Assembly (NCBI GenBank): GCA_034440575.1
Contig: JAOTOL010001476.1
Coordinates: 399,501 to 463,500 of the forward strand
Source of the DNA: Imbricaverruca yamaguchii
Lineage: Eukaryota; Arthropoda; Thecostraca; Neoverrucidae
Reading direction: 5' to 3'
DNA length: 64,000 nt
Shown here: positions 21,948 to 33,568 of the stretch, in pieces
How positions within the stretch are numbered: position 1 is the first letter of the stretch
Layout of the letters: each line of letters opens with the position of its first letter
The notes under the pieces: generated by a model
What the model was told of the DNA's origin: nothing
The model's input: the letters and a program-made list of their open reading frames with translations, nothing else
Database searches by the model: none
Translations under genes and position numbers: made by a program

Positions 21948-24420
21948 ACTGCATGTGTCGCATTTGCCGCCAGACAGTACTGTGTGTGTGTCACATTTGC
22001 TGACAGACAGTACTGTATGTGTCACGTGTGCCGCCAGACGTCACTATATGTGTCCCATGTGCCGCCAGACGTCACTATATGTGTCACGTGTGCCGCCAGA
22101 CAGTACCGTATGTGTCAGGTTTGCCGCCAGACGTCACTATATGTGTCACGCGTGCCGCCAGACAGTACCGTGTGTGTCACATGTGCCGCCAGACGTCACT
22201 ATATGTGTCACATGTGCCGCCAGACAGTACCGTATGTGTCACGTGTGCCGCCAGACAGTACTGTATGTGTCACGTGTGCCGCCAGACGGCGCTATATGTG
22301 TCACGTGTGCCGCCAGACGTCACTATATGTGTCACGTGTGCCGCCAGACGGCGCTATATGTGTCACGTGTGCCGCCAGACGTCACTATATGTGTCACGTG
22401 TGCCGCCATACGTCACTATATGTGTCACGTGTGCCGCCAGACGTCACTATATGTGTCACGTGTGCCGCCAGACGTCACTATATGTGTCACGTGTGCCGCC
22501 AGACGTCACTATATGTGTCACGTGTGCCGCCAGACGTCACTATATGTGTCACGTGTGTCGCCAGACGGCGCTATATGTGTCACGTGTGTCGCCAGACGTC
22601 ACTATATGTGTCACGTGTGCCGCCAGACAGTACCGTATGTGTCACATGTGCCGCCAGACGTCACTGCATGTGTCACGTGTGCCGCCAGACGTCACTATAT
22701 GTGTCACGTGTGCCGCCAGACAGTACCGTATGTGTCACGTGTGCCGCCAGACAGTACCGTATGTGTCACGTGTGCCGCCAGACGTCACTATATGTGTCAC
22801 GTGTGTCGCCAGACGTCACTATATGTGTCACGTGTGTCGCCAGACGTCACTATATATGTCACGTGTGCCGCCAGACGTCACTGTATGTGTCACATGTGCC
22901 GCCAGACAGTGCCGTATGTGTCACATTTGTCGCCAGACGTCACTATATGTGTCACGCGTGCCGCCAGACGTCACTATATGTGTCACGTGTGCCGCCAGAC
23001 GGCGCTATATGTGTCACGTGTGCCGCCAGACGTCACTATATGTGTCACGTGTGTCGCCAGACGTCACTATGTGTGTCACATGTGCCGCCAGACAGTACCG
23101 TATGTGTCACGTGTACCGCCAGACGTCACTATATGTGTCACGTGTGCCGCCAGACGTCACTATATGTGTCACATGTGCCGCCAGACGTCACTATATGTGT
23201 CACGTGTGTCGCCAGACGTCACTATATGTGTCACGTGTGTCGCCAGACGTCACTATATGTGTCACGTGTGCCACCAGACGTCACTATATGTGTCACGTGT
23301 GTAGCCATACGTCACTATATGTGTCACGTGTGCCGCCATACGTCACTATATGTGTCACATGTGCCGCCAGACAGTACCGTATGTGTCACATGTGCCGCCA
23401 GACGTCACTATATGTGTCACGTGTGCCGCCAGACGTCACTATATGTGTCACGTGTGTCGCCAGACGTCACTATATGTGTCACGTGTGCCGCCATACGTCA
23501 CTATATGTGTCACATGTGCCGCCAGACAGTACCGTATGTGTCACGTGTGTCGCCAGACGTCACTACATGTGTCACATGTGCCGCCAGACGTCACTATATG
23601 TGTCACGTGTGCCGTCAGACGTCACTATATGTGTCACGTGTGCCGCCAGACGTCACTATATGTGTCACGTGTGCCGCCAGACGTCACTATATGTGTCACG
23701 TGTGCCGTCAGACGTCACTATATGTGTCACGTGTGCCGCCAGACGGCGCTATATGTGTCACGTGTGCCGCCAGACAGTACCGTATATGTCACGTGTGCCG
23801 CCAGACGTCACTATATGTGTCACGTGTGCCGTCAGACGTCACTATATGTGTCACGTGTGCCGCCAGACGGCGCTATACGTGTCACGTGTGCCGCCAGACG
23901 TCATTATATGTGTCACGTGTGCCGCCAGACAGTACCGTATATGTAGTAGGCCGCCAGACGTATTGGCGCCGACGCACTATATGTGTCACGTGTGCCGCCA
24001 GACGTCACTATATGTGTCACGTGTGCCGCCAGACGTCACTATATGTGTCACGTGTGCCGCCAGACGGCGCTATACGTGTCACGTGTGCCGCCAGACGTCA
24101 CTATATGTGTCACGTGTGCCGCCAGACGGCGCTATATGTGTCACGTGTGCCGCCAGACGTCACTATATGTGTCACGTGTGCCGCCAGACGGCGCTATATG
24201 TGTCACGTGTGCCGCCAGACGTCACTATATGTGTCACGTGTGCCGTCAGACGGCGCTATATGTGTCACGTGTGCCGCCAGACAGTACCGTATATGTCACG
24301 TGTGCCGCCAGACGTCACTATATGTGTCACATGTGCCGCCAGACGTCACTATATGTGTCACGTGTGCCGCCAGACGTCACTATATGTGTCACGTGTGCCG
24401 CCAGACGGCGCTGTACCTGC
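21948..24420. repeat. 31-bp acceptor-seeded minisatellite (3' splice site + exon 7 start)
   Basis: About 79 copies of GTCACTATATGTGTCACGTG plus TGCCGCCAGAC are present. The acceptor TGTGCCGCCAG followed by ACGGCGCTGTACCTG starts exon 7; many copies keep ACGGCGCTATA, others have ACGTCACTATA or ACAGTACCGTA. Three unit types (GTCACTATA, GGCGCTATA, AGTACCGTA) are intermixed. The unit is 31 bp and stop-free in one strand, which creates ORFs of over 900 codons with no biological meaning. One 27-bp foreign stretch lies at 23944-23975. Confidence 0.96.
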
Positions 24421-24695
24421 TGTCGGGCCTGCCGCTGGACCTGTGGCGGCCCTCGGCCGGAGACATGGCGCAGGTGTGCGCCTGGCTGGCCGACCACGCG
24501 CTCGACTCTGTCGAGAGTCAGCTGGCGCAGCTGGCGCTGTCGCGGCTCGACTGGGGCGTGCGGCCGTACACTGGCCAGCTGGCGCTGCCCGCCGAGTTCC
24601 ACCGGCGCGCCGCGCTCGCCGTGGTGACGGCTCAGGCGGCGCGCGCTCCCGAGCTGAGCCGCTCCGGGGGTGTGGTCAGTCAAGGCCGCCGGCAG
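24405..24695 (+). CDS. EPG5: EPG5 exon 7
   Basis: The acceptor is GCCGCCAG and the donor CAG|GTGAGG. The exon is 291 nt, phase 0 at both ends. It encodes TALYLLSGLPLDLWRPSAGD, MAQVCAWLADHAL, LAQLALSRLDWG and FHRRAALAVVTAQ, ending SQGRRQ. 'LYLL..LPL.LW.PS' and 'L.WL' then 'L.WG' are strong EPG5 landmarks. An alternative donor GTG|GTCAGT at about 24675 would drop seven codons but break phase with exon 8, so the later donor is preferred. Confidence 0.92.
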
Positions 24696-25110
24696 GTGAG
24701 GGGTCGACAGGTCCTGGGGGTGTGGTGGGTAGCTCGACACTGAGGGTGTGGTCAGTCACGGCCGGCGGCAGGTGAGGGGTCGACAGGTCCTGCAGGTGTG
24801 GGTAACCCGACACTGAGGGTGTGGTCAGTCGTCAGGTGAGGGGTCGACATGTCCTGGAGGTGTGGTGGGTAGCCCGACACTGAGGGTGTGGTCAGTCGTC
24901 GGGTGAGGGGTCGATAGGTCCTGGAGGTGTGTGTAACCCGACACTGAGTGTGTGGTCAGTCGTCAGGTGAGGAGTCGACAGGTCCTGGAGGTGTGGGTAA
25001 CCCGACACTGAGGGTGTGGTCAGTCGTCAGGTGAGGGGTCGACAGGTCCTGGAGGTGTGGTGGGTAGCCCGACACTGAGGGTGTGGTCAGTCGTCAGGTG
25101 AGGGGTCTGA
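24665..25110. repeat. 64-bp donor-seeded minisatellite (exon 7 end + 5' splice site)
   Basis: Six to seven copies have the core GGTGTGGTCAGTCGTCAG followed by GTGAGGGGTCGACAGGTCCT. The exon end reads GGTGTGGTCAGTCAAGGCCG then CCGGCAG; later copies have lost 9-12 of these exon bases. The second copy, near 24755, still keeps the fuller exon text (CACGGCCGGCGGCAG). Confidence 0.93.
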
Positions 25111-25278
25111 CCAGAGTGTGAATCAGACGCTGTCTGTGGTCCTGACACAGGAGGTGTCTGACTAGCGCCTCCAGCTGACATGTGACCTGGCCTGGTCTCA
25201 GAGAGTTGCATCTATCCTCTGTGTCAGACGATGGTCGCCCTGATATGGACAGAGATCTGACCGGCGTCCGTTGTCCAG

Positions 25279-25458
25279 GTGGGCGCGCTGGCCTCCCTGG
25301 TGTCGGAGAGTATAGAGCAGCGGTTCCAGACGTGGGCGTGGCGTCAGGTGGCGCGACTGCGGCTGCATGCGATCGACCAGCCGGACGGCGCCGCCGCCTG
25401 GCTGCTGGCCGATCCGCAGCAGGCGCTGGCCGCGATCCCATCTCCCGGACATTCTGAG
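25279..25458 (+). CDS. EPG5: EPG5 exon 8
   Basis: The acceptor is GTTGTCCAG and the donor GAG|GTGGGG. The exon is 180 nt, phase 0 at both ends. It encodes VGALASLVSESIEQRFQTWA, WRQVARLRLHAIDQ, WLLADPQQ and IPSPGHSE. The 'F..WAW....RLRLH' pattern follows the LDWG exon in the family. Confidence 0.88.
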
Positions 25459-25690
25459 GTGGGGAGACTATTGCTGCTGAACCATTTCTGAGGTCACGAG
25501 AGTACTGCTGCTAAACCATTTCTGAGGTCACGAGACTATTGCTGCTGAACCATTTCTGAGGTCACGAGAGTATTGCTGCCGAAACATTTCTGAGGTGAGG
25601 AGACCATTGCTGCTGAACCATTTCTGAGGTCACGAGACTATTGCTGCTGAACCATTTCTGAGGTCAGGAGACTATTGCTGCTGGACCATT
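25449..25690. repeat. 34-bp donor-seeded repeat (exon 8 end + 5' splice site)
   Basis: About six copies are present. CATTTCTGAGGTCACGAGAC echoes the exon end CATTCTGAG plus GTGGGGAGAC, then TATTGCTGCTGAACC. Confidence 0.9.
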
Positions 25691-25734
25691 CTCCAGTGAG
25701 AAACATTGGGTGATCTTCAGGCGGGAAGTCTGCT

Positions 25735-26115
25735 CTCACCAGGTCATCCGCAAATGAGTCCGGTCACCGGGTGACTTTCACGTGAGACATGTGCCCTGCC
25801 CTGATCTGAGTCAGATGAGAGGTCACCGGGTGACCTTCAAGCGAGACATGTGCCCTGCCATGTTCTGAGTCAGATGAGAGGTCACCGGGTGACCTTCAAG
25901 CGAGACATGTGCCCGACCATGATCTGCTTCAGATGAGAGGTCACTAAGTGACCTTCACGTGAGATATGTTCCCTGTCCGGGTTTTCATCAGGTGATATGT
26001 CCCTGGGTGATCCTCATGTGAGAGGTCACTGGGTGATCCTCAGATGAGAGGTCACTAGGTGATCCTCACGTGATGCATGCGCCCTGCCATAGTCCGCGTC
26101 AGGTGAAAGGTCATT
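25735..26115. repeat. ~59-bp degenerate repeat in intron 8
   Basis: About six copies have the core AGAGGTCACCGGGTGACCTT, with GCGAGACATGTGCCCTGCC. Later copies are diverged and shortened. Confidence 0.8.
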
Positions 26116-26470
26116 TGGTCGGCCCAGGACAGGCCGTGCCTTCACGGCCAACACACGACTTCGGTTCTACTCTTAACACAGAACCATTTCCCAGAGAGGT
26201 GTACAGACGCGTCTCTGTACGTTTGTAGCGCCTGCCGGATACCTGTATGCTCATGCGTATGTTGTAAATACTCGCATATGCATGTACTCAAGCTCACGCC
26301 CATGCTCGTGGTCTTACCGAGCATGGCCGTAGCCAACACCGAGCAGACAGAGAGGACATGTTGGACTGCGATGACGTAAACTGAGGATTACATATGTCGA
26401 GACAAAAAAAGCTCAACGTCTCCCGCACGGCCCGCCCGTCAGTGTGTGTGTAGTATGTATGGCGGCCGAC
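26116..26470. other. Unique 3' part of intron 8
   Basis: Ordinary sequence up to the exon 9 acceptor; no repeat or extra exon recognised. Confidence 0.55.
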
Positions 26471-26472
26471 AG

Positions 26473-26693
26473 GTGGCAGCTCTGGAGGAGGCGGCGCGCC
26501 ACCAGCAGCCGCTGGCCGTGTACGCCCTGCTGCTGATGACGTCACTGGGCCACAGCGTGGCCGAGCTGAGCGGCGGCGGGCTGAGTCGGCTGGGTCAGCT
26601 GGTGCCCGCCGGCCGGCCCGACGCCGTCGCCCACCTGCTGGAGGTGGTGATGCCGCTGCTGGTGGAGCACTGCGACGACTTCTGCGGCGACGT
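26473..26693 (+). CDS. EPG5: EPG5 exon 9
   Basis: The acceptor is GGCCGACAG and the donor GACGT|GTGAGT. The exon is 221 nt, phase 0 in and 2 out. It encodes VAALEEAARHQQPLAVYALL, LLMTSLGHSVAELSGGGL and HLLEVVMPLLVEHCDDFCGD. The GTGAGT donor is chosen over the overlapping GTGTGA because it alone matches exon 10 phase. Confidence 0.87.
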
Positions 26694-28165
26694 GTGAGTG
26701 GGCTCGGTGGAGACGTGTTGGGGACTTCTGTGGTAATGTGTGAGTGGGCTCGGTGGAGACGTGTTGGGGACTTCTGTGGCGATGTGTGAGTGGCCTCGGT
26801 GGAGACGGGTTGGGGACTTCTGTGGCGATGTGTGAGTGGGCTCGGTGGGAACGTGTTGGTGACTTCTGTGGACTCCATGGGGACGTGTTGGGGACTTCTG
26901 TGGTAATGTGTGAGTGGGCTCGGTGGAGACGTGTTGGGGACTTCTGTGGCGATGTGTGAGTGGCCTCGGTGGAGACGTGTTGGGGACTTCTGTGGCGACG
27001 TGTGAGTGGGCTCGGTGGGGACGTGTTGGGGACTTCTGTGGCGATGTGTGAGTGGCCTCGGTGGAGACGGGTTGGGGACTTCTGTGGCGATGTGTGAGTG
27101 GGCTCGGTGGGAACGTGTTGGTGACTTCTGTGGACTCCATGGGGACGTGTTGGGGACTTCTGTGGTAATGTGTGAGTGGGCTCGGTGGAGACGTGTTGGG
27201 GACTTCTGTGGCGATGTGTGAGTGGCCTCGGTGGGAACGTGTTGGGGACTTCTGTGGCCTCGGTGGAGACGTGTTGGGGACTTCTGTGGTAATGTGTGAG
27301 TGGGCTCGGTGGGGACGTGTTGGGGACTTCTGTGGCGACGTGTGAGTGGCCTCGGTGGAGACGTGTTGGGGACTTCTGTGGCCTCGGTGGAGACGTGTTG
27401 GGGACTTCTGTGGCGATGTGTGAGTGGCCTCGGTGGAGACGTGTTGGGGACTTCTGTGGCCTCGGTGGAGACGTGTTGGGGACTTCTGTGGTAATGTGTG
27501 AGTGGGCTCGGTGGGGACGGGTTGGGGACTTCTGTGGCGATGTGTGAGTGGGCTCGGTGGGGATGTGTTGGTGACTTCTGTGGCGATGTGTGAGTGGCCT
27601 CGGTGGAGACGTGTTGGGGACTTCTGTGGCGATGTGTGAGTGGCCTCGGTGGAGACGTGTTGGGGACTTCTGTGGCGATGTGTGAGTGGCGTCGGTGGAG
27701 ACGGGTTGGGGACTTCTGTGGCGATGTGTGAGTGGGCTCGGTGGAGACGGGTTGGGGACTTCTGTGGCGATGTGTGAGTGGCCTCGGTGGGGATGTGTTG
27801 GTGACTTCTGTGGCGATGTGTGAGAGGCCTCTATGGAGACGTGTTGGTGACTTCTGTGGTAATGTGTGAGTGGACTCGGTGGGGATGTGTTGGGGACTTC
27901 TCTGGCGATGTGTGAATGGGCTCGGTAGAGACGTGTTGGTGACTTCTGTGGCGATGTGTGAGAGACCCCGGCCGGCGGTGACTTCGGTGTGAATGTGTCG
28001 CTGGCCTCGCTGGGAACGTGTCGGTGACCTCTGGCGGTATGTGAGTGGCCCGGCTGGCGGTGACCTTGGTGAGCACGTGTTGTAGACCTTTCGTGATGTG
28101 TGAGTGACCTCAGTGGTGACGTATCGGGGACCTCTGTTATGTGTGTGTGAGTGGCCTGTGGTCGG
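26676..28165. repeat. 46-bp donor-seeded minisatellite (exon 9 end + 5' splice site)
   Basis: About 30 copies are present. The unit holds GACTTCTGTGGCGATGTGTG (exon 9 reads GACTTCTGCGGCGACGTGTG), then AGTGGGCTCGGTGGAGACGT. Thus each copy carries a working-looking GTGAGT donor. Copies decay toward 28165. A larger-scale duplication of about 262 bp is visible (26758-27010 resembles 27020-27280). Confidence 0.95.
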
Positions 28166-28590
28166 TGGTTAGCTGGGTGCTGGAGAAGCAATTCTGAAAT
28201 CCTAACACAAAGCGATGCACGACTTGAAAAGGTATGTCTTCAGTGTATTTGTCGCTCGTTCCTGCGCCGTGAATATTCTGAAGTGGATCACTATTTTTAG
28301 TTGTATTTTCATTCCAGAAAAGATTATAGTCGATATTGTTAGCGTCTCACGCCAGACTGAAAGTGACCGAAAACTTTGTACAAGAACGATCTTTGTCGTC
28401 AGCGACTATCGATGGCGGCGTGCGAGTGACTTGTGTTGGACGAGAAGGTGATATGCACTGCTTGACGCTTGACGATCTGTATCCTTGACGTGCCTTGCCT
28501 TGTGGCATACGAGTTGGTTGTACTGTGGCACGCGGGTGACCTTTTAGAGTCGTGATTTGCGAAATACGACTTCGGGTTCCCAGTTATGGA
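28166..28590. other. Unique intron 9 sequence
   Basis: No recognisable exon or repeat. Confidence 0.55.
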
Positions 28591-28632
28591 TTTGCTGCAT
28601 GACCATTGCAGTCGATGCGCCCCTGAACACCA
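28591..28632 (+). mobile_element. 5'-truncated LINE 3' end (short, diverged)
   Basis: GCTGCATGACCATTGCAGTC then GATGCGCCCCTGAACACC. It lacks a clear tetramer tail. Confidence 0.45.
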
Positions 28633-28794
28633 GTTATGGATTATTCGTGAGGAATTGGTGATTATGTATTGATTATCACTACCACTTGCAATGTAGTTGC
28701 TGAGTACCTAAGTGACAGTGTACACTATATTGATATAGAGGAGTCTGAGTAGCGCATTGTGAGCCAGTGTAGATTCATCGGTCGTCAGTGCGGA

Positions 28795-28930
28795 CCTGAG
28801 GAAGTAACGACCCACGGTCCACAAGTTCAGGGCTGATGCAGTGATGACCCACTGTCCACAAGTTCAGGTCTGATGCAGTTATGACCCACAGTCCACAAGT
28901 TCAGGTCTGATGCACTGATGACCCACGGTC
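28795..28930. repeat. ~36-bp repeat before exon 10
   Basis: Four copies have the core ATGACCCACGGTCCACAAGT, with TCAGGTCTGATGCA between. Confidence 0.8.
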
Positions 28931-28973
28931 CGCCCGTTCATGTGTTCAGCCCTGACGAGTCACCCGTGCCCAG

Positions 28974-29117
28974 GTTTCCGACGCTGCTGCAGACGATGCT
29001 GTCGGCTGACCAGAGCTACCTGCGGCTGATGAAGACGCTGGTGGTGGCCGGCGAGCCGGGTCCGCTGGTGCAGCAGCTAGCTGGTGTGGTGGAGGGTCAC
29101 GTCGCCAACCACCGGTG
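28974..29117 (+). CDS. EPG5: EPG5 exon 10
   Basis: The acceptor is CCGTGCCCAG. The exon enters with one base (phase 2) and reads FPTLLQTMLSADQSYLRLMK, TLVVAGEPGPLVQQL and EGHVANHR. 'LSAD..YL...K.L' is a family landmark. Two in-phase donors exist: GTGGTG after 29114 and GTGCGT after 29117. The second is closer to consensus and is used; the choice adds or removes one residue. Confidence 0.85.
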
Positions 29118-29119
29118 GT

Positions 29120-32100
29120 GCGTACACCGACCCCCAGCCGCACACTGGCGGCCACCAGCCGCACACCGACCCCCAGCCGCACACTGCTGGCCACCAGCCG
29201 CACACTGGCGGCCACCAGCCGCACACTGACCAACAGCCGCACACTGGCGGCCACCAGCCGCACACTGGCCACCAGCCACACACTGGCCACCAGCCGCACA
29301 CTGGCGACCACCAGCCGCACACTGGCGGCCACCAGCCGCACACTGGCGGCCACCAGCCGCACACTGGCCACCAGCCGCACACTGGCGACCACCAGCCGCA
29401 CACTGGCGGCCACCAGCCGCACACTGGCGGCCACCAGCCCCACACCGGCGACCACCAGCCGCACACTGGCGGCCACCAGCCGCACACCGGCCCCCAGCCG
29501 CACACCGACCACCAGCCGCACACCGACCCCCAGCCGCACACTGGCGGCCACCAGCCGCACACTGGCGGCCACCAGCCGCACACTGACGGCCACCAGTCGC
29601 ACACTGGCCACCAGCCGCACACCGACCCCCAGCCGCACACTGGCGACCAGCTGCACACTGGCGGCCACCAGCCGCACACCGACCCCCAGCCGCACACTGG
29701 CCACCAGCCGCACACTGCCGGCCACCAGCCGCACACTGGCGGCCACCAGCCGCACACTGGTCACCAGCCGCACACTGGCGGCCACCAGCCGCACACTGGC
29801 CACCAGCCACACACTGGCCACCAGCCGCACACTGGCGGCCACCAGCCACACACTGGCGGCCACCAGCCGCACACTGGCGGCCACCAGCCGCACACTGGCG
29901 GCCACCAGCCGCACACTGGCCACCAGCCGCACACCGGCCCCCAGCCGCACATCGACCACCAGCCGTACACCGACCCCCAGCCGCACACTGGCCACCAGCC
30001 GCACACTGGCGGCCACCAGCCGCACACTGGCGGCCACCAGCCGCACACTGGCGGCCACCAGCCGCACACTGGCGGCCACCACGCACACTGGCCCCCACAC
30101 TGGCGGCCACCAGCCGCACACTGGCGGCCACCAGCCGCACACTGGCGGCCACCAGCCGCACATCGACCACCAGCCGCACACCGGCCACCAGCCGCACACC
30201 GGCCACCAGCCGCACACCGGCCACCAGCCGCACACTGGCGGCCCCCAGCCGCACACTGGCGGCCACCAGCCGCACACTGGCGGCCATCAGCCGCACACTG
30301 GCGGCCACCAGCCGCACACTGCCGCCCAGCCGCACACCGACCCCCAGCCGCACACCGGCCACCAGCCCACCAGCCGCACACTGGCGGCCAGCACACGGCG
30401 GCCACCAGCCGCACACTGGCGGCCACAGCACACTGGCGGCCACCAGCCGCACACTGGCGGCCACCAGCCGCACACTGGCGGCCACCAGCCGCACACTGGC
30501 GGCCACCAGCCGCACACTGGCGGCCACCAGCCGCACACTGGCGGCCACCAGCCGCACACCGACCACCAGCCGCACACCGGCCACCAGCCGCACACCGGCC
30601 ACCAGCCACACACTGGCGGCCACCAGCCACACACTGGCGACCACCAGCCGCACACTGGCGACCACCAGCCGCACACTGGCGACCACCAGCCGCACACTGG
30701 CGGCCACCAGCCGCACACTGGCCACCAGCCGCACACTGGCCACCAGCCGCACACCGGCCACCAGCCGCACACTGGCCACCAGCCGCACACTGGCGGCCAC
30801 CAGCCGCACACCGGCCACCAGCCGCACACTGGTCACCAGCCGCACACTGGCGACCACCAGCCGCACACCGACCACCAGCCGCACACCGACCCCCAGCCGC
30901 ACACTGGCCACCAGCCGCACACTGGCGGCCACCAGCCGCACACTGGCGGCCACCAGCCACACACTGGCGGCCACTAGCCGCACACCGACTCCCAGCCGCA
31001 CACTGACGGCCACCAGCCGCACACTGGCCCCCAGCCGCACACCGGCCACCAGCCACACACTGGCGGCCACCAGCCGCACACTGGCGGCCACCAGCTGCAC
31101 ACTGCCGGCCACCAGCTGCACACTGGCGACCACCAGCCGCACACTGGCGACCACCAGCCGCACACTGGCCCCCAGTCGCACACTGGCGACCACCAGCCAC
31201 ACACGGACCCCCAGCCGCACACCGACCCCCAGCCACACACTGGCGGCCACCAGCCACACACTGGCGGCCACCAGCCGCACACCGACCCCCAGCCGCACAC
31301 CGACCCCCAGCCGCACACCGACCCCCAGCCGCACACCGACCCCCAGCCGCACACCGACCCCCAGCCGCACACTGGCGGCCACCAGCCGCACACTGGCGGC
31401 CACCAGCCGCACACTGGCGGCCACCAGCCGCACACCGGCCCCCAGCCGCACACTGGCGGCCACCAGCCGCACACTGGCCACCAGCCGCACACTGGCCACC
31501 AGCCGCACACTGGCCACCAGCCGCACACTGGCCACCAGCCGCACACCGGCCCCCAGCCGCACACCGGCCCCCAGCCGCACACCGACCCCCAGCCGCACAC
31601 TGGCCACCAGCCGCACACTGGCCACCAGCCGCACACCGGTCACCAGCCGCACACCGGCGGCCACCAGCCGCACACTGGCCACCAGCCACACACTGGCCAC
31701 CAGCCGCACACTGGCGGCCACCAGCCGCACACTGGCCACCAGCCGCACACTGGCCACCAGCCGCACACTGGCGGCCACCAGCCGCACACTGGCGGCCACC
31801 AGCCACACACTGGCGACCACCAGCCGCACACTGGCGACCACCAGCCACACACTGGCGGCCACCAGCCGCACACCGGCGGCCACCAGCCGCACACTGGCGG
31901 CCACCAGCCCCACACTGGCGGCCACCAGCCGCACACTGGCGGCCACCAGCCACACACTGGCGGCCACCAGCCGCACACCGACCACCAGCCGCACACCGGC
32001 CACCAGCCGCACACCGGCCACCAGCCGCACACCGGCCACCAGCCGCACACTGGCGGCCCCCAGCCGCACACTGGCGGCCACCAGCCGCACACTGGCGGCC

Positions 32101-33568
32101 ATCAGCCGCACACTGGCGGCCACCAGCCGCACACTGGCCCCCAGCCGCACACCGACCCCCAGCCGCACACTGGCCACCAGCCGCACACTGGCGGCCACCA
32201 GCCGCACACTGGCGGCCACCAGCCGCACACTGGCGGCCACCAGCCACACACTGGCGGCCACCAGCCGCACACTGGCGGCCACCAGCCGCACACTGGCGGC
32301 CACCAGCCGCACACCGACCACCAGCCGCACACCGGCCACCAGCCGCACACCGGCCACCAGCCACACACTGGCGGCCACCAGCCACACACTGGCGACCACC
32401 AGCCGCACACTGGCGGCCACCAGCCGCACACTGGCCACCAGCCGCACACTGGCGACCACCAGCCGCACACTGGCCCCCAGCCGCACACTGGCGGCCACCA
32501 GCCACACACCGACCCCCAGCCGCACACCGGCCGCCACCGCTGGCGGCCACCAGCCGCACACTGGCGACCACCAGCCGCACACTGGCGACCACCAGCCGCA
32601 CACTGGCCAGCGAACTGGCCACCAGCCGCACACCGGCCACCAGCCGCACACCGGCCCCCAGCCGCACACTGGCGACCACCAGCCGCACACTGGCGGCCAC
32701 CAGCCGCACACGCGGCCACCAGCCGCACACTGGCCACCAGCCGCACACTGGCGACCACCAGCCGCACACGGCGGCCACCAGCCGCACACCGGCCACCAGC
32801 CGCACACTGGCGGCCACCAGCCGCACACTGGCGGCCACCAGCCGCACACTGGCGGCCACCAGCCGCACACTGGCGCTACGCCACCAGCCGCACACCGGCC
32901 ACCAGCCGCACACTGGCGGCCACCAGCCGCACACTGGCGGCCACCAGCCGCACACTGGCCACCAGCCGCACACTGGCGGCCACCAGCCGCACACTGGCGG
33001 CCACCAGCCACACACTGGCCACCAGCCGCACACTGGCGGCCACCAGCCGCACACTGGCGGCCACCGGCCACCAGCCGCACACTGGCGGCCACCACCACGC
33101 CGCACACTGGCGGCCACCAGCCGCACACCGCCGCACACTGACGGCCACCAGCCGCACACGGAGCCCCAGCCGCACACTGACCCCCAGCCGCACACCGACG
33201 GCCACCAGCCACACACTGGCGGCCACCAGCCGCACACTGGTCACCAGCCGCACACTGGCGGCCACCAGCCACACACTGGCGGCCACCAGCCGCACACTGA
33301 CCCCCAGCCGCACACTGGCGGCCACCAGCCGCACACTGGCGGCCACCAGCCGCACACTGACCCCCAGCCGCACACCGACGGCCACCAGCCACACACTGGC
33401 GGCCACCAGCTGCACACTGGCGGCCACCAGCCGCACACCGACGGCCACCAGCCACACACTGGCGGCCACCAGCCGCACACTGACCCCCAGCCGCACACCG
33501 ACGGCCACCAGCCGCACACTGACCACCAGCTGCACACTGGCGGCCACCAGCCGCACACCGACCACCGG
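29120..33568. repeat. 18/21-bp minisatellite, 4.4 kb, in intron 10
   Basis: More than 200 units of CCAGCCGCACACTGGC with either CA (18 bp) or GGCCA (21 bp), plus an 18-bp ACCGACCCC type. It begins within a few bases of the exon 10 donor. All units are multiples of three, so several frames on both strands stay open for hundreds of codons; this is a by-product of unit length, and there is no start context, domain or codon signature. The + strand is strongly C-rich and G-poor. Confidence 0.95.

Noticed and set aside
21870..24775. Two overlapping frames of more than 900 codons, Cys/His-rich, zinc-finger-like (CHVCRQT repeats)
   Set aside because: The 31-bp unit has no stop in the + strand, so all three frames stay open; the CxxC-like spacing is a translation of the repeat and not a zinc-finger pattern. 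Only the part from 24405 is coding.
26542..28191. Minus-strand 549-codon frame (HRSHQHVSTE-type repeats)
   Set aside because: Antisense translation of the 46-bp donor-seeded array and exon 9.
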